From IMG/VR virus record IMGVR_UViG_3300003702_000965, positions 1 to 64,000 of that record: DNA of 64,000 bases. One strand, given 5' to 3'. Of this stretch, positions 54,546 through 62,572 are shown piece after piece (positions within the stretch are counted from its first letter, which is position 1; every line of letters starts with the position of its first letter). The translations under genes were made by a program, and so were the position numbers. The notes beneath the pieces are model-generated. The model did not search any database. It was not told where the DNA came from and was given only the letters and a program-made list of their open reading frames with translations. The stretch comes from a virus.

Positions 54546-54546
54546 A

Positions 54547-54996
54547 ATGAAAATAAGAATAAAAAGATTAGTCCCGCAGGCCACAATCCCCACAAGAGCT
54601 AATGATAGCGATGCTGGGTATGATCTATACGCATCATCAGGAGCTAGAATAGACGGTAGATGTAGGGGAATTGTAAATACTGGAATATCCATAGCCATTC
54701 CCGAGGGTTACTACGGTAGAGTTGCCCCCCGCTCTGGCTTAGCCGTTAAGAGCGGAATAGATGTTTTAGCAGGGGTTATAGATTCTGGTTACAGGGGAGA
54801 AGTTGGTGTTGTTTTGCAGAACCTTGGACTAATGGATTTTAATTGCGAGGAGGGAGACAGGGTTGCTCAGTTAATCATAGAGAAATGTCACGACATTGAA
54901 TGGGAAGAAGTTGATGAAGTGGTTAATTTAGATGATTCAGAGGACATAACTCATTTTGTTAGAGGAGAAGGCGGATTTGGAAGCAGTGGAAGTTAA
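54547..54996 (+). CDS. dut: dUTPase
   Basis: 149 residues. All five motifs are present: DSDAGYDLYA, RSGLAVKSGI, VLAGVIDSGYRGEVGVVL, EGDRVAQLIIEKC and the C-terminal RGEGGFGSSGS. It breaks dUTP down to dUMP and PPi, limits uracil in DNA and feeds dTMP synthesis with the dCMP deaminase. Confidence 0.96.
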   Translation: MKIRIKRLVPQATIPTRANDSDAGYDLYASSGARIDGRCRGIVNTGISIAIPEGYYGRVAPRSGLAVKSGIDVLAGVIDSGYRGEVGVVLQNLGLMDFNCEEGDRVAQLIIEKCHDIEWEEVDEVVNLDDSEDITHFVRGEGGFGSSGS

Positions 54997-55002
54997 CATC
55001 CC

Positions 55003-55419
55003 TTGAAGCTATACAACGTAAACGGAAGAATCGTAGGCAAGGATGTAGTTAAGTATAGAATCAAGTGGAATAAAAAATGCAGGTCGAAAATCCAATACAA
55101 AGTAAAACAATTCCTGAAGCCTTACTGGAAGAACCACATATGCTTCGAGGAGTTCCCTGTTTTCGGGACTAGGCTGAAAGTAGACATGATTAACTTTACC
55201 AGAAAAGTAGCCATAGAAGTTCAAGGAAACCAACATTACTCCTTCAATAAATTTTTTCATTCTAATTCTAGATTAAAATACTTGGAGTCAATTAGAAGAG
55301 ACAATCAAAAACAAAACTGGTTAGAGCTTAATAAGATAAAGTTAATAGAAATTTTAGAAAATGAAGTCGACAATTTGTCTAAAAAGTTTTTTTATGAAAA
55401 GTTCAACCTTAAGTTATAA
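55003..55419 (+). CDS. PD-(D/E)XK-like nuclease, Vsr/DUF559 type
   Basis: 138 residues from TTG 55003, which has GGAAG ten bases upstream and no earlier in-frame start. FEEFPVFGTRLKVDMINFTRKVAIEVQGNQHY contains the PD-(D/E)XK core with an Asp, then ExQ-type residues (EVQG), as in small DUF559/very-short-patch repair nucleases. LELNKIKLIEI is the last strand. It probably cuts or processes DNA ends in recombination or repair. Confidence 0.75.
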   Translation: MKLYNVNGRIVGKDVVKYRIKWNKKCRSKIQYKVKQFLKPYWKNHICFEEFPVFGTRLKVDMINFTRKVAIEVQGNQHYSFNKFFHSNSRLKYLESIRRDNQKQNWLELNKIKLIEILENEVDNLSKKFFYEKFNLKL

Positions 55420-55436
55420 GGGGTGTAACCATAATC

Positions 55437-55754
55437 ATGGCGGGATTTAAGTTCCCAACTTCGGTCTTGAACCAAATAGACGAATGCTCCAAAGGGGGAT
55501 TCATTCTCTTCACCATAAACGGTGAAGGAGATCCCGTTGTGTTCAGTAAATTTGACGATTCTACTTCCGCCTTAGCCTTGCAGTACTACGCAAAGAACTG
55601 GACGGAAGTCATTCATGAGATCAACAACAAAGCGACTTTCTCCAACATAGCTAGCACCATGGAAGAACAAGAACGGGAACAAGAAGAGGAAGACGAGAAG
55701 ACTGACGACTCGTTCATCGACTCAGACGAAGACGATGACGGCTTTTTGATTTAG
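55437..55754 (+). CDS. Small acidic-tailed hypothetical protein
   Basis: 105 residues with AAGGGG upstream. A helical/beta front half (FPTSVLNQIDECSKGGFILFTINGEGDPVVFSKF and ALALQYYAKNWTEVI) is followed by a tail of almost only Glu and Asp (EEQEREQEEEDEKTDD, DSDEDDDGF). Such tails are seen in single-stranded-DNA-binding and adaptor proteins. No family recognised; it lies between the nuclease and the helicase. Confidence 0.6.
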   Translation: MAGFKFPTSVLNQIDECSKGGFILFTINGEGDPVVFSKFDDSTSALALQYYAKNWTEVIHEINNKATFSNIASTMEEQEREQEEEDEKTDDSFIDSDEDDDGFLI

Positions 55755-55755
55755 T

Positions 55756-55784
55756 TTGACTTTCAAGAAAGCGTCTGTTACCAT
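55756..55784 (+). promoter_or_regulatory. Promoter-like element before dnaB, likely leaderless
   Basis: TTGACT (55756-55761), a 17-base spacer and TACCAT (55779-55784). A start 7 bases later would be near 55791, three bases before the ATG at 55794; no Shine-Dalgarno is present. The -10 box is 4 of 6. Confidence 0.5.
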
Positions 55785-55793
55785 TCCTTTTCA

Positions 55794-57275
55794 ATGGAGA
55801 TCTACTCTCTTCAAATAGAGAAGCATGTTTTAGGTGGGCTGATTAAAAATCCCAAGTTTTTTTATGAAATAGATCGCTTTGTCAACGAGGACGACTTCTA
55901 CCAGCCGACTCACGGCACAATATTTTCCGTCGTTAAGAGTCTGATTCTATCGGGAGGCAATGTGGATAAAATTGTTGTTTCTGAGAAGATTAAGAATTTG
56001 GGGATATCTTTTAAGGATGATATTAATATTTATGACTATATAGAAAATTTATCTTTCACTCAAATTACCAGCAAAGGCTTAATGGAATCCTGTCGAGAGC
56101 TTGTGAAGCTTAGAGTCAGGAGAGAATTAATAAGCACATGCGATAAAATTAAAGATTACGTTAAAGGGTCGGGATCGGACAACGTAGAGGAGATAATATC
56201 ACAAGTTGACAAAATTCATTCTGAGAAAATAGATAGTTATTCTTTTTCTGATGAGCCGGTAAATTTATTTGACGGAGCGGAAGATTTAATTGAGGAAATA
56301 GGCAGGAATCCTGTCGAAGAATCGGGGCTTCAAACGCCATATCCAGAGTTTAATAGACTTTTTGGTGGCTTAAAAAAAGCTAACGTGTATGCAATAGTTT
56401 CCAGACCAGCTCAAGGCAAAACGACATGGATTAACGACATGGCTTTTAAAATCTCCGTTGATAGCGAAGTCAGTACTTTGGTTCTTGATACGGAAATGAG
56501 CACTCAAGAGATGCAGTTTAGGATGGTAGCATCATTGTCAGGTGTTCCTGTTTGGTATTTGGAGACTGGCAAATGGAGACATAATCAAGAGATGGAGGTC
56601 AAAGTGAGAGCGGCCTTCAAAAAGGTTAAATCCTATAAATATTTTCACTACCACGTGGGGAATAAAACAATTGATGAGGTATGCTCTATAATTAGAAGGT
56701 GGTATTACTCCAAAGTCGGAAGAGGGGAAAAATGTTTAATCGCTTATGACTATGTTAAACTTACTGGCGAGAAAGTCTCTTATAATTGGGCTGAGCACCA
56801 AGCCATTGGAGAGAAAATAGATAAGTTAAAAAGAATATCTGAAGAAATATCTTGTCCTATTTTAACCGCCATGCAAATGAATAGATCCGGGGAAAGCTTT
56901 AACAGAAATTCAAGCGGCTTGGTAGACGATGCGTCGGCAATATCTCTGTCAGACAGGCTTCAGTGGTTCGCTAGTTTCGTCGCTATATTTAGACGAAAAA
57001 CCATAGATGAAATTGCCCTAGACGGGGACGAATTTGGCACACATAAACTAATACCCTTAAAGACCAGATTCCAAGGCAGGGACGCCGCCGGTCACCATGA
57101 TCTTATATTGAGGGAGATGGAAGATGGGTCGGAAAAATATACAAACAATTATTTAAATTTTGATGTTCAAAATTTTGACGTTGAAGAGAAGGGATCCCTC
57201 AGGAATGTTGTAGACGCGCAAAGAGAACAACACACCCTTGACGATGTTAGCACTTCAGATGGAGAATTAATATGA
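55794..57275 (+). CDS. dnaB: DnaB-type replicative helicase
   Basis: 493 residues. N-terminal DnaB domain (EIYSLQIEKHVLGGLIKNPKFFYEI) and the C-terminal RecA-like ATPase: Walker A RPAQGKTT near 204-211, STLVLDTEMSTQEMQFRMVA, CLIAYDYVKLTG as Walker B, then PILTAMQMNRSGE and RLQWFASFVAIF. It unwinds DNA at the fork. Its stop overlaps the primase start as ATGA. Confidence 0.92.
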   Translation: MEIYSLQIEKHVLGGLIKNPKFFYEIDRFVNEDDFYQPTHGTIFSVVKSLILSGGNVDKIVVSEKIKNLGISFKDDINIYDYIENLSFTQITSKGLMESCRELVKLRVRRELISTCDKIKDYVKGSGSDNVEEIISQVDKIHSEKIDSYSFSDEPVNLFDGAEDLIEEIGRNPVEESGLQTPYPEFNRLFGGLKKANVYAIVSRPAQGKTTWINDMAFKISVDSEVSTLVLDTEMSTQEMQFRMVASLSGVPVWYLETGKWRHNQEMEVKVRAAFKKVKSYKYFHYHVGNKTIDEVCSIIRRWYYSKVGRGEKCLIAYDYVKLTGEKVSYNWAEHQAIGEKIDKLKRISEEISCPILTAMQMNRSGESFNRNSSGLVDDASAISLSDRLQWFASFVAIFRRKTIDEIALDGDEFGTHKLIPLKTRFQGRDAAGHHDLILREMEDGSEKYTNNYLNFDVQNFDVEEKGSLRNVVDAQREQHTLDDVSTSDGELI

Positions 57276-58180
57276 TCGACAAAGTTAGAGAAGTTTTAGA
57301 GGAAATAGGATACACTAACATAAAGGATCTTGGCATGGAGTTTAGGATGAGACCCATATATCGAGATTCCGATAATGATACCGTATTAAGAGTTAAAAAG
57401 GACACAGGATTTTTCGTTGACTTTAAAGAGTCGATATCAGGTTCGTTGGAGGACCTAGTCAAAATCACTTTAAATCTAAAAGACTTAAGCGAAGCTAAGG
57501 TTTGGATGAAAGACAAAACCAACTTCCAAGTAACTCGCGCCCAGACGAAGTCCAAGCTGAAGGAGCCTAGAACTTTCCCAGAAGACACTCTTGACGCAAT
57601 GGTCAAAGATCACTCTTATTGGATTTCTAGGGGCATAAGCGAAGACAATTTAAAACTATTCGGAGGAGGCGTAATCAAAACTGGTCGAATGAAAGACAGA
57701 TACGTTTTTCCAATTAGAAACTACAAATCACAAATAGTAGGATTAGCGGGGAGAGATTTAATAAACAATAAAGACAACAAATTAAGACCTAAATGGAAAC
57801 TCGTTGGAGATAAATCTACTTGGAGATATCCTTTCCAGTTTAACCACAGATATATCACGAAGTCTAAACGCGTAATAGTGGTGGAGAGCATAGGCGACAT
57901 GTTGGCACTATGGAGCTCTGGTGTAAAGATTACATTAGTTTCTTTTGGGTTGGATTTAAGTATACCATGCTTGAATGCTTTGCTTAAAATCGATCCTCGC
58001 AAAATATTCATTTGTTTTAATAACGATTCTTCTGGCGCTGGAGACGCAGCTTCGACTAAACTCAGAAAGAAGCTTTTAAAATATTTTGATCCAAACCAAG
58101 TAGAAATTAAGCTACCTTCTGGATATAATGACTTTGGGGAGATGTCAATAGACGAAATAAAAACATTCTTTGAATCATGA
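57272..58180 (+). CDS. DnaG-like primase (TOPRIM)
   Basis: 302 residues, shorter than full DnaG. VVVESIGDMLALWSSG holds the TOPRIM Glu; the second TOPRIM motif is FNNDSSGAGDAA, in which the first Asp of the usual DxD is Asn. The N-terminal 100 residues (KVREVLEEIGYTNIK, TGFFVDFKESISGSLEDLVKI) match the catalytic-domain entry region of phage primases; no N-terminal Cys zinc ribbon is seen. It makes RNA primers for the helicase encoded next to it, which its stop/start overlap supports. Confidence 0.82.
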   Translation: MIDKVREVLEEIGYTNIKDLGMEFRMRPIYRDSDNDTVLRVKKDTGFFVDFKESISGSLEDLVKITLNLKDLSEAKVWMKDKTNFQVTRAQTKSKLKEPRTFPEDTLDAMVKDHSYWISRGISEDNLKLFGGGVIKTGRMKDRYVFPIRNYKSQIVGLAGRDLINNKDNKLRPKWKLVGDKSTWRYPFQFNHRYITKSKRVIVVESIGDMLALWSSGVKITLVSFGLDLSIPCLNALLKIDPRKIFICFNNDSSGAGDAASTKLRKKLLKYFDPNQVEIKLPSGYNDFGEMSIDEIKTFFES

Positions 58181-58782
58181 GTCTCTCTTTCGGGATAGAA
58201 CAACAAGAGAAAGAAAAAGAGTTACTAACCTACTATTGGTTTGAAAACGGTTTTTCGCCGAGTCAATGCAAACAAATTATCGAGCTAGGAAGACGGTATC
58301 CCCGACTCGATGCCCAAGTTTTCGCGGATGATGGCGGGAAAAAAGGTGCTAGCTCCTCCGACACTAGAAATAGCACCGTAAGGTGGATAGATATATATGA
58401 CCCCAGTGCGGAATGGATAATACGTGAATTGGGTCGAATGGCTATAGAAGCTAACGAGGCGTTGTTCAAATTAGATTTGTATGGTTTTACTGAAAATTTG
58501 CAGTTCACAGAATACGAAGGAAAAGGAACGCATTATAATTGGCATCCCGATATTGGTCCCAAACAAAATAAAAGAAAGTTAAGTATAGTTATTCAGCTGA
58601 GCGACGAAAAAGATTACGATGGAGGGGAACTGATTATAAACACAGGAAACTTAGTGACCCCGAACAAAAGACAAGGGAACGTGATATTTTTTCCATCTTT
58701 TCTACTTCATAAAGTAGAGCCTTTGAAGTCTGGGAATAGATACTCTTTAGTTTGTTGGATTAGTGGTAACGCTTGGAGATGA
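58177..58782 (+). CDS. 2OG-Fe(II) dioxygenase, prolyl-4-hydroxylase-like
   Basis: 201 residues. YNWHPDIGP gives iron ligands His123 and Asp125; the distal His178 is in LLHKVEPLKSGNRYSLVCWISG and Arg188 in the same stretch binds 2-oxoglutarate. YDGGELII is the usual strand before the second motif. All ligands are intact. It may hydroxylate a protein or nucleic-acid target. With the PLOD-like enzyme elsewhere, collagen-type prolyl hydroxylation is a possibility only. It is in the replication operon. Confidence 0.85.
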   Translation: MSLSFGIEQQEKEKELLTYYWFENGFSPSQCKQIIELGRRYPRLDAQVFADDGGKKGASSSDTRNSTVRWIDIYDPSAEWIIRELGRMAIEANEALFKLDLYGFTENLQFTEYEGKGTHYNWHPDIGPKQNKRKLSIVIQLSDEKDYDGGELIINTGNLVTPNKRQGNVIFFPSFLLHKVEPLKSGNRYSLVCWISGNAWR

Positions 58783-59795
58783 ATAAGAAAGAAAGAATTT
58801 TATCGGCGTCGAGAATTAAGACCTTGGAGACTTGCACTTGGTCTTATTGGTGCAACTATCACCTCAAGCTTCCCCAAAGACAGAATGAGGGAGCGTTAAG
58901 GGGCACAATATGTCATTTAGTGTTCGAACTTCTTTTGAAGCCCAGACATAAGCGTCATTATGATGATATAGTATTAGGGGGAAGCATAACCTGTTCTCCT
59001 GCGGTTGCTGGGTTAGTTTTGAAAAATCTTAAGCGCGATAGAATCAAACACGACTTGCCTATGGATAGCGATCAAAACTTTTCTTTGATGGATAAAATGA
59101 TTTTAGTTGGTTTATCGCACGACTACACCTGCAAAGGAGGTACGATAGATAAGCCGGAATATGAGTTTTTACTAGAGAGCGACTCTCCCAAATATAAGAT
59201 AAGAGGCTTCATTGATAAGCCTGCCGTTTACGACAAAAATAAGGTTGTAAAAATTATAGATTACAAGAGCAGTAAAAACAGATTTCCCCAGAAAGAGCTA
59301 CCCTCCAATATTCAAGCCATGGCGTATTCCTTAGCGGCTAAAAAAGAATGGCCAGATTATACCCCTGTCGTTGAATTTTTGTTTTTGAGACATCCTAGAA
59401 AGCCCACCCAAACAATAGAGATTTCCGACGAACAACTAGAAGGCTTCGAGTATTATTTAGAGCACTGCTATTCTATAATTAACAACTATTCTGAAGAGAC
59501 GGCCACTTCAAGGTACGCGGCCGATTACGACGAAGATAAATGGATGTGTAAAATAGGTTCTTGGAAGTGTCCTTACCTCGAGCCTTTTGATTATTTTTGT
59601 TTATTAGACGAGCAAGGAGAGGTCTTGGAGAAAAGCCTGAAGGATGATTTTAAAGCCGAAGTTGGACAGACGGTAGTTAAAGAGAAATACAACGGTTGCC
59701 CCAGACACTTTATCCAAAGGCAAAGTAGAGTGGATCCTTTTTCTGGCATATCGGAACCGAACGCTATAGGCTCCAATGATCCATTCGACTTCTAA
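58779..59795 (+). CDS. PD-(D/E)XK nuclease, Cas4/RecB-like
   Basis: 338 residues from ATG 58779, which overlaps the previous stop as ATGA. SASRIKTLETCTWSYWCNYHLKL with a Cys-rich front, LRGTICHLVFELLL, IRGFIDKPAVYDKNKVVKIIDYKSS (Asp, then DYKS), and NIQAMAYSLAAKK are in the order expected of Cas4/AddB-type nucleases. Later Cys residues (MCKIGSWKCPYLEPFDYFC) could help bind an iron-sulfur cluster together with the first Cys. It would process DNA ends. Confidence 0.86.
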   Translation: MNKKERILSASRIKTLETCTWSYWCNYHLKLPQRQNEGALRGTICHLVFELLLKPRHKRHYDDIVLGGSITCSPAVAGLVLKNLKRDRIKHDLPMDSDQNFSLMDKMILVGLSHDYTCKGGTIDKPEYEFLLESDSPKYKIRGFIDKPAVYDKNKVVKIIDYKSSKNRFPQKELPSNIQAMAYSLAAKKEWPDYTPVVEFLFLRHPRKPTQTIEISDEQLEGFEYYLEHCYSIINNYSEETATSRYAADYDEDKWMCKIGSWKCPYLEPFDYFCLLDEQGEVLEKSLKDDFKAEVGQTVVKEKYNGCPRHFIQRQSRVDPFSGISEPNAIGSNDPFDF

Positions 59796-60516
59796 AACAT
59801 TTATAGAAATAGGGTCTAATTGTTTTGACACCTTAAACTTCTTGGGAGGTGAAGGTTGGAGTGGGGTAATCATTGAGCCTGTTGAATACTATTTAAATAA
59901 AATTTCTCCCAAATATGAAAACATAGTTTATGAAAACTTTGCGGTATCTGACATTAACGAAAAAAAAGATTTTGTTTACTTCGATCCGGAAAAGCTAGAC
60001 TCAATAGAAGACTATAGGGAGAGCTTCGCTTCTTTCGATCGCTCTGATTTAGGAAAGTGGGTTAGCGGCGCAGGTTCTTTGGATGAATCTGGCATCTCTA
60101 CTGCCTTTGATAATTTTCCCGAAGAATTCATGATAAAGAAAAAGGTGGATTGTTTTACTTTAGATTACGTTATTGAAAAACATAAATTGGATAGGGTAGA
60201 CGCCCTTAAAATAGACGCCGAAGGACAAGAGTGGAGGATACTACGCTTATTTAGCTTTAGGGTCAGACCGTTTTGGATCAAATTCGAAACGGACCATTTT
60301 AAGAAATCCGAAAAGGGCAGGCGCAATTTGCGATATATTTATAGTAAGCTCATGTCCTTGGGTTACTCAATCAGAAAGCTTAAACATGATTGCATTTGCA
60401 TCCATTCTTCCACATACATTTCCAGCCCGACCCTCTCAACAGACGACGCCATTAAGCGTTACAAGAAAGATTTTCAGCATCTAAAAACTCTTGACGAGCT
60501 GGAAAGCGTCGTTTAG
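59776..60516 (+). CDS. FkbM-type methyltransferase
   Basis: 246 residues. FIEIGSNCFDTLNFLGG near the N-terminus is the SAM-binding glycine loop, and RVDALKIDAEGQEWRILR near 140 is the classic FkbM motif (LKIDxEGxE). KIKFETDHF and CICIHSS strands follow. FkbM enzymes methylate sugars or small molecules. The gene sits between the nuclease and polymerase genes, so its product probably acts on fibre or surface glycans. Confidence 0.83.
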   Translation: MIHSTSKTFIEIGSNCFDTLNFLGGEGWSGVIIEPVEYYLNKISPKYENIVYENFAVSDINEKKDFVYFDPEKLDSIEDYRESFASFDRSDLGKWVSGAGSLDESGISTAFDNFPEEFMIKKKVDCFTLDYVIEKHKLDRVDALKIDAEGQEWRILRLFSFRVRPFWIKFETDHFKKSEKGRRNLRYIYSKLMSLGYSIRKLKHDCICIHSSTYISSPTLSTDDAIKRYKKDFQHLKTLDELESVV

Positions 60517-60529
60517 ACTAGCTTCGGTG

Positions 60530-61282
60530 ATGATTCCTCTTTTTAAGAGCCACTATTCCATAGGTAGAAGCATCCTGAGCCTTTCTCCCGAAGGTTCTTC
60601 TGGAGATTCTATTATTTCCATATGCAAGGAGGCGGAGATAGAGGACTTGTTCCTTGTGGAGGATTCTATGAGCGGGTTTTTAGAGGCTTATGTGAATAGT
60701 TTGGAAGCCAAGATCAAGTTGATATTTGGGCTAAGAATTACATTATGTTCTGACGCAAAACAAAAAAATGAAGAATCTAGGTTGGGGAGCAGCAAAGTAG
60801 TAGTTTTCTGTAAAAACGCCAAAGGGTACAAGAGGCTTGTCAAAATATATGGGATAGCAGCTAAGGATGGCTTTTATTATGAGCCTAGAGTTGACTTAAA
60901 TTTATTGAAGGAGTTTTGGAAAGATTCCGAGTTGATGTTGTGTGTTCCGTTCTATGATTCTTTCTTATATAGCAATTTTTTAAATGGGGGCAACTTTGTT
61001 CCAGACTTCAGCTTCTGTGAGCCTGTGTTTTTTATTGAGGACAACGAGCTCCCGTTTGACGGCATACTTGCAGACAAAGTAAAGGATTATTGCGGAAGCT
61101 CATTAGAGATGAAGAGGTCAAAGAGTATTTTTTATAAGGACAGAAAGGATTTTATAAGTTATCTTACTTTTAAATGTATCAACAAAAGGAAGACTCTCAA
61201 CAAGCCCAATTTAGATCACATGTGCTCTGAAGAGTTCTGCTTAGAAAGCTGGCAAGATGGACGAACACTTACTAAGGTATAA
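60530..61282 (+). CDS. Split DNA polymerase III alpha: PHP-like N-terminal part
   Basis: 250 residues from ATG 60530 (a TTG at 60491 would extend it). IPLFKSHYSIGRSILSLSPEGSSGDSIISICKEAEIEDLFLVEDSMSGFLEAY and GLRITL line up with the opening of DnaE PHP domains (HSxYSLLDG, then DHG and the E-containing GxE). The metal ligands are not kept: HxH reads FKS, DHG reads EDS and the Glu is Arg, so it is probably a non-catalytic PHP. Later KNAKGYKRLVKIYGIAAKDGFYYEPRVD also matches. The gene ends where the polymerase domain of DnaE would begin. Confidence 0.72.
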   Translation: MIPLFKSHYSIGRSILSLSPEGSSGDSIISICKEAEIEDLFLVEDSMSGFLEAYVNSLEAKIKLIFGLRITLCSDAKQKNEESRLGSSKVVVFCKNAKGYKRLVKIYGIAAKDGFYYEPRVDLNLLKEFWKDSELMLCVPFYDSFLYSNFLNGGNFVPDFSFCEPVFFIEDNELPFDGILADKVKDYCGSSLEMKRSKSIFYKDRKDFISYLTFKCINKRKTLNKPNLDHMCSEEFCLESWQDGRTLTKV

Positions 61283-61901
61283 TAAGAATAAAGAATTAGT
61301 GTTTATAGATTGCGAGACTCTAAATCTCTGCTTGAATGAATGCTATAATCTTCCTTGGCAGATAGCCATGCTAAAAGTCAAGGGCTCGAAAATAGTCGAC
61401 TCCAAAGACCTGTACATCAAGTGGGATACAGATTTAAAAATTTCTAAAGAAGCGGCCGACATAACTGGATTCAATCCTAAAAAAGTCGAGGACATAGGAA
61501 TATCTCCCAAGTCTGCCTTTGAGCAAATTCGGGATTGGCTTGATGAAAGCGACAGGATAGTGGGACACAATATTCTTGGGTTCGATATATATCTTTTAAG
61601 GATTTTGTATAAGAAATTTGGAGAAATTGAAGGCTACAAAAAATTAGTCTACAAAATAATAGACACAAACTGCATAGCCAAGGGCATAAAATTTGGCACA
61701 CCGTATTCCCCCAAGGAAGACTTTTTACCGTACCAATACAGGATGTATCATACAATCAAAAGAGGGGTTAGGACGAATCTCACCGCTCTTGGTAGAGAGA
61801 ACAAGGTGGAACATGATTACGACAACCTTCATGACGCCTTGGTGGATCTTGAGTTAAATTTGAAAGTTTGGGATATATTAAAATGGCAAGTGGAAATATA
61901 A
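61257..61901 (+). CDS. DEDDh 3'-5' exonuclease (DnaQ-like)
   Basis: 214 residues with all catalytic residues: Asp18 and Glu20 in FIDCET, Asp110 in GHNILGFD, then a His near 192 and Asp near 197 in HDALVDLELN. It is a typical proofreading fold. In PolC-type polymerases such a domain is inserted in PHP; here it is a separate gene overlapping the PHP part by 26 bases. It is probably the proofreading subunit. Confidence 0.88.
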   Translation: MDEHLLRYNKNKELVFIDCETLNLCLNECYNLPWQIAMLKVKGSKIVDSKDLYIKWDTDLKISKEAADITGFNPKKVEDIGISPKSAFEQIRDWLDESDRIVGHNILGFDIYLLRILYKKFGEIEGYKKLVYKIIDTNCIAKGIKFGTPYSPKEDFLPYQYRMYHTIKRGVRTNLTALGRENKVEHDYDNLHDALVDLELNLKVWDILKWQVEI

Positions 61902-62572
61902 TAACAAGTTTCGATCAGTTTGATTTCGAGGTCCTTAAAAGCTTTGATAAGATTATCGTCTCTGGCCCTCAAAGATCAGGAACAAATTTAGCTTGTCAGT
62001 ATCTTGACAGTGTTTTAGGTTACAATTATATAGATGAGCTGGAATTTAACTTTTTTTTAGAGACTCATTTTTTAGAAAAAATCAAAGAACACAAGAAACT
62101 GATAATGCAGGCTCCGACAATGAGCCATATACTGCACTTGATAGAAGAGCCCAAAACTTGTGTCTTTTTTCTTTTTAGAAACCCCTCTGAAATAATTAGG
62201 TCTCAAAATAGAGTTAGATGGGCAGCTGAAAAACATGAGCGGAAAAATTACACTAGTAAGGAATATGAGTTCTTACCTATCTCAATTGCTAAATATTCAG
62301 AATGGTGTTTTCATCAAAGAAAACTAATGAAGGTCCCTTTCTTTGAATTAGACTTCGAAGCTCTTCGTAGCTCTCCCATTTGGTCTTCGGATTTTGGGTC
62401 TAGTAGTGATTACCAACCAGATACCTCTTGGAAACCAGCCAGCGCTAAAGATGATGGTGGCAGATGGGCTTTTGTGGACACAGGGAAAGGGAAGAACAGA
62501 TCACTTAAAGTAGTAGAGTATTGGTTTGAGACAGATGAGGCTATTGAAAAATGCAGGATACCAAGAAAATAA
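61883..62572 (+). CDS. Sulfotransferase-like P-loop protein
   Basis: 229 residues from ATG 61883; a TTG at 61868 is less likely. SGPQRSGTNL at 27-36 is the 5'-phosphosulfate loop (the family's PxxSGTxxL type) and FRNPSEIIRSQNR is the 3'-phosphate region, as in PAPS-dependent sulfotransferases. The later part (WKPASAKDDGGRWAF, LKVVEYWF) matches no motif I know. It would move sulfate to a glycan or other acceptor. It splits the polymerase genes and overlaps both neighbours. Confidence 0.72.
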   Translation: MASGNIITSFDQFDFEVLKSFDKIIVSGPQRSGTNLACQYLDSVLGYNYIDELEFNFFLETHFLEKIKEHKKLIMQAPTMSHILHLIEEPKTCVFFLFRNPSEIIRSQNRVRWAAEKHERKNYTSKEYEFLPISIAKYSEWCFHQRKLMKVPFFELDFEALRSSPIWSSDFGSSSDYQPDTSWKPASAKDDGGRWAFVDTGKGKNRSLKVVEYWFETDEAIEKCRIPRK

